Below are positions 57,001 to 64,000 of a DNA stretch of 64,000 bases, piece by piece (the stretch's first letter is position 1; each line of letters starts with the position of its first letter). The stretch comes from Antedon mediterranea. Lineage: Eukaryota; Echinodermata; Crinoidea; Comatulida; Antedonidae. Below the pieces are notes generated by a model. It did no database searches, was not told the DNA's origin, and saw only the letters and a program-made list of their open reading frames with translations. The position numbers and the translations under genes are program-made. The stretch spans positions 15,420,288 through 15,484,287 of the forward strand of contig NC_092676.1 of NCBI RefSeq assembly GCF_964355755.1, written 5' to 3'.

Positions 57001-57340
57001 ATACCGTATTTATTCGAATAGACGCCTCACCCAAATCAAATAAATTCCCCCATAGAACGTCATTTTGAATAAACGCCCCCCCTTCGAATAAATTACCCGC
57101 CACATGCATTATCTACACAATATGGTATTATAACACATTTCTATTTATAGTAGAATTCATTGATTAACATTATTAACCAAGCATTTTTTACTGTATTAAT
57201 TGTGTTGTGTTTTTTTCATCTAGGGGTTATTTATTTGAGTATACATGTTACAATGTTACACCCAAAAAAATAAACACCTCTCATACAACCCTCCTGAACA
57301 ATAAACGCTCCGGGGCGTTTATTCGAATTAATATGGTATA
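57001..57340. mobile_element. MITE with ATACCRTATTWATTCGAAT ends
   Basis: The left end is ATACCGTATTTATTCGAATA, the right end reversed is ATACCATATTAATTCGAATA. Inside, TTCGAATAAACGCCCC motifs recur in both directions. Similar 'ataccgtatttattcgaataa' MITEs are known from many marine invertebrates. It has no coding capacity. Confidence 0.75.
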
Positions 57341-57461
57341 AGCATTCTGTATACTACTTTAAACAAACTAGGACCAACATCTGTTTAAATTGCCTTAACA
57401 TACAAATGTTTAATCAAGGCATCGTATATATAGTATAATATAGATAATATCAAGCTCAAGC

Positions 57462-58320
57462 AACGGTGCAGATCCTAGTGGGATGTCGAAAATGCTTGTG
57501 ATGCGCTTTTCCGGGTGGGATGTCGCAGATCCCGATGGGATTGCACTTTTCCCAGTGGATTGGAATGTTGCAGATCCCAGTGTGATATCGCAGCTCCTGG
57601 TGGGATGGCGCAGATTCCGGTGGAATGTGAAATAGTCTGGTGGAATGGTGCAGATCCTGGTGGGATGGTGTAGATCCTGATGGGATGGTGTAGATCCTGA
57701 TGGTATGGTGCAGATCTTAGTGGGATGTCACTAATCCTGGTGGGATGGCACAGACCCAGGTGGAATGGTGCTTATCATAGTGGTATGTCGCACTGGTGGT
57801 ACGTGTGGCGTAGATCCTGGTGAGATGGTGCAGATCATGGTGCTATGGTGAAGATCATGGTGGGATGGTGCAGATCCTGGTGAGATGGTGCAAATTCTAG
57901 TGGGATGGTGCAGATCCTGATGGTATAGTGCAGATCTTGGTGGGATGGTGCAGATCCTGTTGGTATGGTGCAGATCATAGTGGGATGGTGCAGATCCTGG
58001 TGGTATGGTGCAGATCATAGTGGGATGGTGCAGATCTTGGTAGGATGGTACAGGTCGTGGTGGGATGGTGCAGATCCTGGTCGGATGGTACATGCAGTTC
58101 ATGGTGCGATTGTGCAGATCCTGCTGCTAAGGCGCAGATCCTGGTGGGATGGTGCAGATCCGGCCTGATGGGATGGCCCATATCCTGGTGGGATGGTGCA
58201 GATCATAGTTGGATGGTACATGCAGATCGTGGGAGCGATTGTGTAGATCCTGGTGCTATGGTGCAGATCGTGGTGGGATGGTGCAGATCCTGGTGGGACG
58301 GTGCAGATCCTGATGGATTT
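57462..58320. repeat. Minisatellite with 20-bp unit
   Basis: The unit is GGTGGGATGGTGCAGATCCT, present in about 40 diverged copies. The first part (57462-57720) is irregular, the rest more regular. Variants include GATCGTGG, GATCATAG and GGTATGG. The unit lacks stops in most frames, so long open frames (57731-58102 on the minus strand and others) appear without being genes. Confidence 0.9.
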
Positions 58321-58496
58321 GATTTTATTTTATTCAGGTTTCAACATAAAATTACAAGACAAATATTAAAAATACAAAATGAAACAAGCAAGGAATTGCA
58401 CAGAATACAAGAAACCAAGGATAGCCCATAAAGTAGAAAAAACAACTTATTTCCAATGGAGTCCTATACCACTTATTTCTAATTGGGTCCTATAAT
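58321..58496. other. Non-repeat insert splitting the minisatellite
   Basis: About 175 bp of AT-rich sequence (start TTTGATTTTATTTTATTCAG) separates the 20-bp array from the 23-bp array, with minisatellite units resuming directly after. It resembles the 3' end of a LINE or SINE, but I cannot assign a family. Confidence 0.4.
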
Positions 58497-58965
58497 GGTG
58501 CAGATCCTGGTGCTATGGTGCAGATCCTGATGATATGGTGGGATGGTACTGCTGATCGTGGTGGGATGGTGCTGCTGATCGTGGTGGGATGGTGCTGCTG
58601 ATCGTGGTGGGATGGTGCTGCTGATCGTGGTCGGATGGTGCTGCTGATCGTGGTGGGATGGTACAGATCCTGGTGGGATGGTGCTGCTGATCCTGGTGCT
58701 GCTGATCCTGGTGGGATGGTGCTGCTGATCCTGGTGGGATGGTGCTGCTGATCCTGGTGGGATGGTACTGCTGATCCTGGTGGGATGGTGCTGCTGATCC
58801 TGGTGGGATGGTGCTGCTGATCCTGGTGGGATGGTGCTGCTGATCCTGGTGGGATGGTGCTGCTGATCGTGGTGGGATGGTGCTGCTGATCGTGGTGGGA
58901 TGGTGCTGCTGATCCTGGTGGGATGGTGCTGCTGATCGTGGTGGGATGGTACAGATCCTGGTGGA
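58497..58965. repeat. Minisatellite with 23-bp unit, derived from the 20-bp unit
   Basis: The unit is GGTGGGATGGTGCTGCTGAT plus CCT or CGT, about 20 copies. It equals the 20-bp unit with GCA expanded to GCTGCT. The order of CCT and CGT variants is patchy. The minus strand is open for 152 codons (58513-58971) purely as a repeat effect (recurrent HHPTRISSTIPP-like peptide). Confidence 0.9.
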
Positions 58966-58979
58966 TACCACTACATTTT

Positions 58980-59796
58980 ATAAAACAACTTCATATTAAT
59001 CACAGTACATTTACTGTCAGAAAACCGAAACCCGATTTTAGCGTCACAATGGATCAGTGATTCAGATATATTTGGTTCTTGCGGAAATTCATGACAGGCA
59101 CAATCACTCACATAAAAATACAATAACATACATAATATATATAAGTAAAATAAATATAAACAAGAGTTGTAATAAAGATACAAAATAAACTACAAGGCGA
59201 GGAAAGAATAGTTTAACATAGTTTTGATTATTTGCTGTTTTTATACGTTTCATAAAACCACATGATTATCAAACATTTGTTCCTAGCTCTAAAAGTCAAT
59301 CAAGTGTTTATAGTTGTTGGAATTTGTTTGTCTTACACTGTATTTTCTAAAAGAGTGAAATCCCGATTATTTTCGTGCTGTATCAAAGGTTATCCACGTC
59401 CGTATACACCAACATTTGTTTTTGCACTTTTTTGGTGTAGTAACCAGATATGGTAACATTAAGTCGAACCACCTCATTACTGAAAGAAATCTGACTAGTT
59501 GTGCCAAATTCTTTCCTTCTTTTGTTATGCAAGTTACTGTAAATAAACTAATTTGTACATAAATGTAAATAGTGCAAATAAAAAAACACTAAAAAGAAGA
59601 GTTACGGAACACATTGATAATGCTATACTCTACAAGCAAATAGTTATTGAGTTATTTTTTATTCTCTTTATATTTATTGATATTATTTCAATTTGTATGT
59701 AATGTAAATGTATGAATGATCTTTTGCAGAGATTTTTTAAGATGTAAGGGGATAGTTAAAATGTATAAATGAAAATATTATACAATGACGTTATCC
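58980..59796. other. Intergenic DNA, no gene recognised
   Basis: AT-rich sequence between the minisatellites and the Penelope-like fragment. Open frames at 58971-59183 and 59262-59456 have no known motif. Confidence 0.3.
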
Positions 59797-59960
59797 AAAT
59801 TCACTGATGAAGGGCTAGTGTTGCCCAAAAGCTCTGCTAACTTTTCTGGCTGTTTTACTTATCGTTTTGATTTAGCTTTTCGCTTTTTTTTGTATCTCCA
59901 TTGAGATCCAGCCACTGATACCCACAGCATTGTCATTTTTTCAGTAATTTGCCTTTGGAT
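59797..59960 (+). mobile_element. Penelope-like element fragment with hammerhead-type core
   Basis: CTGATGA at 59804-59810 is followed by a GGGC/GCCC stem (loop TAGTGTT), then AAAAGCTC. This matches the hammerhead ribozyme layout CUGAUGA-stem II-GAAA that occurs in Penelope-like retroelement terminal repeats, but the G of GAAA is changed, so cleavage is unlikely. The downstream part (about 59845-59955) occurs inverted at 31485-31600, showing dispersed copies. Confidence 0.5.
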
Positions 59961-61985
59961 TTATATTTAAATGTATAATACACAAACATAATAAGAATGT
60001 TTATTTATCCAAAATTATTAGGCCTATGTTTTGAAATGAAATAAAGATGACTGAAGCTCACAAAAGACAAAATAAAGTTGTGCCAAATTCTGTAAATCCA
60101 TGGGTATTTTGTTCTTGTTTTCTATTACGTATTTAAAATTTATACATATATTAGCCAAATTTAATATCTGAAATTTATGCCTCGATTTTAATCTGTTTGT
60201 ACTTTAAAGCGTTGGTTCCCATTTAAACACAATGGTACAATGTACTTATTGGAAACCCAAGTGAGTCGACCAACCACTAGTCTGGGTTCCACCAACCACA
60301 AGCGAAGAAAAGGATGATCCATCATATCGTAATTGGTCAATCAAATCAAGCTTTATGGTTTGATAGATACCATTCACTCGACTGAAAATCTTTTTCTCGA
60401 TTTCATACTTAACTGTGTTGCTTCGAAGTTTAATAAACGTCATACATAATATTTATATTTGATAAGATATTAACTCTAATTGAGGTAACCAAACGTTTTC
60501 AAAGCGAAACAAATAAGTTCTTACAGTGCTTTTTCTTTATTGCTCATACAACTATTAACATACATTCACATAATAGAAATACATTCTCATAACTTCCTTT
60601 TAACACTAATTCAAACATATCCATCAAACAATTATATACCTATATATACTTACTATAATAATTATACAATAAATAATCTTTGTTCTTTCTGTATACTATT
60701 AAATCTGTATTTTCTATACATAACATAATAATTGCTTTTTAATACACGTAGAAGTTCAACATAAACGTTGACTAAATTGCACGTACGGTAGGTCTGTTTC
60801 TACCAACTTAATTAATGTAGGCCATAGGCCTACTGTAAGAAATGATGGTCTTTTAAACCAGACATTCCCAGACTTGGATGATACTTCCCTAAAAGTATAA
60901 TCCTAAATGGAACACACAGTTGTAATACAAGGTAATCCCTAATAATATGCTCTTGCTTATTTTATTATTTTTAAAAATAATAATTATTATTTTTTTTAAT
61001 TGTGTAAGTGTATATTTTTTACAAGAGCATACATTTTGGAAGAAACTAAATGTAAAACCGTTTGTTGGCAAGTAATTTTTAAATTCCACTATTATCAAAA
61101 TTTGTAACAAACTTCTACTGTACTTTATGAATATTTCTACAACTGCTTATATTTCGTCTTACACTTGATCTGCTATTATAACTTCGTTAGTTATAGTATT
61201 AAATTATAGAATATATTATACTTAATAGTTTTTGGTAATTTTGTAGTAACTAAATAAAGTAAACAATAATGAAAATACATTTAAATACGAAACGTACACA
61301 CTGTTGTTCGTTGCGACGATATTTACATCTAATTTAGTTTGACTGTTAATTTCACTGTCTCACTGCTTTGTCCTTTATATAGGCCTACCTCGCTTTCAAA
61401 AGAGAAATATAAAAGTAATTCTAGGCACCAGTATATCATTATCTTTTTATTAGGCCTAACTCAAATAATTAGTTTCTATACTACTTTAGTTGCAAAAACG
61501 CACTCATCACTTGCAATGCTGGTCACGTGTTCCGTTGTATGTCATTGAGTGGTCCTTATGCAATTGGGGAACGGTGCATTTGTACATAGCGCGGCTTGCC
61601 GTTTTATTAACACGTCTTACGCTTGTAGTGAAAGCTAATACTTTACGATTAATGATGACAACTTTATATTCACAATTCAAAAACATTAAAAGAAGAATTG
61701 AATTTAAATAATCCAAATTATGAGCTGATGCATATTAGCGGATTAACGTGGAAGATCCGATTGAAATGACTTAATTTTTTGATAAACGTCCACTAAGTAA
61801 ATACATATTTGCTTGTATATTTTGTATAAAATGAAATACAAAATTTACAGACCAATGAGCACCATGTGAATCATAAATGCAGCGAACATTAATTTTATAT
61901 TCACTAACAAGATCACATTGCAACATTATAAGAATCGTTGATATAAAATTTGCGGTACACCACGTGTATTAGTTCTGAAAAGAAC
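59961..61985. other. Intergenic DNA, no gene recognised
   Basis: AT-rich. Short TTATTATT-type runs lie near 60960-60995. No exon, RNA gene or element is recognised. Confidence 0.3.
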
Positions 61986-62042
61986 TGTTGCGTTTCTCGA
62001 CGTTTCGATCAATATGCTTTGATCGTCCTCAGGAGTGAGAAT
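61986..62042 (-). mobile_element. Second hammerhead-like Penelope fragment
   Basis: The minus strand reads CCTGAGGACGATCAA, loop, TTGATCGAAACGTCGAG. CTGAGGA and GAAAC flank a 6-7-bp stem, close to the hammerhead pattern CUGANGA...GAAAC, with one extra C beside the stem. Such sequences are common at the ends of Penelope-like elements. No reverse transcriptase or GIY-YIG domain is nearby. Confidence 0.45.
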
Positions 62043-62897
62043 ATAAGAATTAAACATTAGTTTTAGTAGCCGTTCGTTACCTTTGATTTATAAGTTCCAA
62101 ATTATGATCGTAAGATATCACCTTTTTAGGAAATTGAATTGCCAAATACGACATTGTGCAGCACTAGATAATGCTTTCTACTATAACAAGTTGCTGGAAC
62201 TCATACCTCTAAAACACCATACACGGTGTTCATACTTCTAAACCACCGAGTTTGTATATTCATCATTTAGCAACTTCCCAAACAGACGCAAACAAAATCG
62301 AATTATTACGCGAGTAACAACATTTCTTATATTTTAAGCCATTTATGTTGTTTAGGCCTATATAAGATATTGTAAACGTAATGCACTTATTAGGTCTACG
62401 AGCACACTTTTAGTTGTGGGTGTGGGGTAGAAAGTGTTCACCATTTATTTTGTCAAAAAAATCCAAAATATATTAGTGTTATTATATTCTAAAGAAATGA
62501 TATAAAAATAACGTTCTTAGATGTCCATAAATTGAACTTCAAAAAGGGAGACTTCATACTTAGTTTAGATATAACAATTTTCTTAGATGAACATGAGAGA
62601 TGATGTTTGTGTAGGTCTTATGGCTTCACGGGAAATCACACATTTCCGTTCCAAAGAGATCCTGGTTCTCCGTTCTCAAAGTTACAAATGTTACTATTTT
62701 TCAACCACTCTTCCCCTCGACATTCTTTGATTTCTAAATATTAATACCCCTGAGAATGGTAATGAAAAAAACAAAACAAATTGTGTTTATCTTAATTCAC
62801 TAACATAGTAAAAACTTTGTTTCTAAATTTAAATATGTATTTCGCCATTGTTAATTTCTGGAATGCAGTATCTACGGGTGTGTATGTTAGTAGCGGG

Positions 62898-63895
62898 TTA
62901 ATCTGATTCTACAAGGTGTTCTTCATTTTCGTTGGCTGTAGGTTGCACTGATTCTTCCTTTGTTGTGGGATAGACACCATTCGGAGTACCTTCCCCATAA
63001 TTTGAGTTGTGTATAGATGTTCCAAATGTTGTAGTACTGATGTCCGTCATCGCACCGTATCCCTTGAGCGTATCTGTACCATTCGTGGAAGAGAAGTCGG
63101 CAACTTTCGGGTAGTCTGCCCACGGCTGTTTCTCACCAGATGCAAACATACCATAAAATATAACGCCTACAAAATGTATGATGGCAGCAATTAGAAACAC
63201 TTTCTCCCATTCCTCGGGTGTCTGTGAAATTAATAATACCATACCATAGTGACGTGTTACTAGCTTTTAAATCACATAAATTAACCTCCTCTATTATTCT
63301 TTAACAATCTCTAGAATGCTTTCATTTATTTTGGTTATAAATTTCAACTGATGTATATAAACCGTTGTCATTTGTATTTCAATTGTGACAATTAATTTTC
63401 ATTTTTTAAGCATTAGTCAAGATTATAATGTGAATGTTGTAGATAGAAGACATATAAATTTCCCAGGAGAGTTGAACCTAAAGGTTGATTGGAAAATAAA
63501 TTGTAATTAATTTATCTTTTTTCTTGTGGCAATTGCAGTGAATTGCTGTAGTTTTTATATGGATGAAACGAGAAAGGTAGCCCTGTAGAATAAGCATTAA
63601 GTTTCGACAGAAAGAACTTATATGACTATGAATTTGTAATTTGATTCTCTCTGTAAAGATAATAAGCAACTTAGTCTTATATATACTGTATTATCCTTAT
63701 TGCAACATTTTTATCACAAATTTAAGCCTACAGAAATTTACTTTAGATTATTACAGTATAAGACTACCTTTTCTGATGTGATATTGGTAGTAATTAGTGG
63801 GCAGAGAATACCAGCAAGTGTGCCTGCCGAATTGGTTATTCCCATCAGAATACTGGCGTAGCGTGGTGCAATATCCAGATGATTAACATTGAAAC
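62898..63895 (-). CDS. Vesicular glutamate transporter (SLC17A6/7/8 type), 3' exons
   Basis: Minus-strand exons 63768-63895 and 62898-63221, joined in frame (ATC-ACA-TCA-GAA-AAG / ACA-CCC-GAG). The upper exon reads [20 protein letters not shown] and [12 protein letters not shown] (near transmembrane segments 10-11). The lower reads [20 protein letters not shown], the last transmembrane helix, then [15 protein letters not shown], which is specific to VGLUTs within SLC17, and a cytosolic tail of about 70 residues with KGYGAM to the stop. VGLUTs load glutamate into synaptic vesicles using the membrane potential. Only about 150 of roughly 580 residues are in the window; the gene continues off the right edge. 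Sialin-type SLC17A5 is less likely because of the GEKQPWAD motif. Confidence 0.9.
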
Positions 63896-64000
63896 CTGTA
63901 ATAAAACAAATAAAAAACCAGATCATATTGAGTTCCAATCGGCTTGAAAAATGATACACATCCAATATTGTGTATATGACACTTTATACATTAGTTGAAA

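Noticed and set aside
57731-58102. 123-codon minus-strand open frame
   Set aside because: Same explanation, from the 20-bp minisatellite.
58513-58971. 152-codon minus-strand open frame rich in His, Pro, Ser and Gln
   Set aside because: It lies wholly in the 23-bp minisatellite and is open only because the unit lacks stops in all minus-strand frames.

Overview
This is a gene-poor, transposon-rich stretch of an animal nuclear genome. Every host gene found is a multi-exon eukaryotic gene with GT-AG introns (one intron is AT-AC), and there are no operons. I see no tRNA, rRNA or CRISPR locus. The many AGGCCTA/TAGCCTAGG-rich stretches and the transposon mix (DIRS, Helitron, Penelope-like, hAT, TTAA elements) suggest a marine invertebrate, perhaps an echinoderm or a relative. 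That placement is inference and not secure.

Five conserved genes could be read exon by exon. (1) GID8 homologue, minus strand, 2613-3344: two exons of a CTLH E3-ligase subunit, remainder not found. (2) LIPT1, plus strand, 8593-26097: mitochondrial lipoyltransferase, nine exons, 366 residues, including a U12-type AT-AC intron and a 12.4-kb intron full of transposon remains. (3) SEPSECS, minus strand, 27272-30808: five exons, 472 residues, tail-to-tail with LIPT1. (4) An FKBP4/FKBP5-type Hsp90 co-chaperone, plus strand, 38434-56402: nine exons, 480 residues, with a 9.3-kb second intron. (5) The last two exons of a vesicular glutamate transporter (SLC17A6/7/8 type), minus strand, 62898-63895, tail-to-tail with the FKBP gene and running off the right edge. 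They are ordinary housekeeping or neuronal genes that are not functionally linked.

The rest is mostly mobile DNA. LIPT1 intron 6 holds a DIRS-like retroelement with an internal duplication, a MULE-like transposase relic, a hAT relic, a LINE fragment, Helitron Rep/helicase pieces, a 1.6-kb non-autonomous Helitron with near-canonical ends, and a second DIRS-like relic. Between SEPSECS and the FKBP gene lies a gutted Ty3/gypsy-like element whose two 466-bp LTRs look identical. FKBP intron 2 contains a long-TIR DDE-type element with three further elements nested inside it, an internally deleted LINE, and 43 copies of a 26-bp satellite whose core matches a heat-shock-element dyad. Between the FKBP gene and the transporter are two related minisatellites (20- and 23-bp units), a TIR MITE and Penelope-like hammerhead-type sequences.

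I found no evidence of a new gene system. The most notable items are the nested insertions, the satellite in a co-chaperone intron, the AT-AC intron and the Helitron ends. All positions were read by eye, so element boundaries may be off by a few bases.
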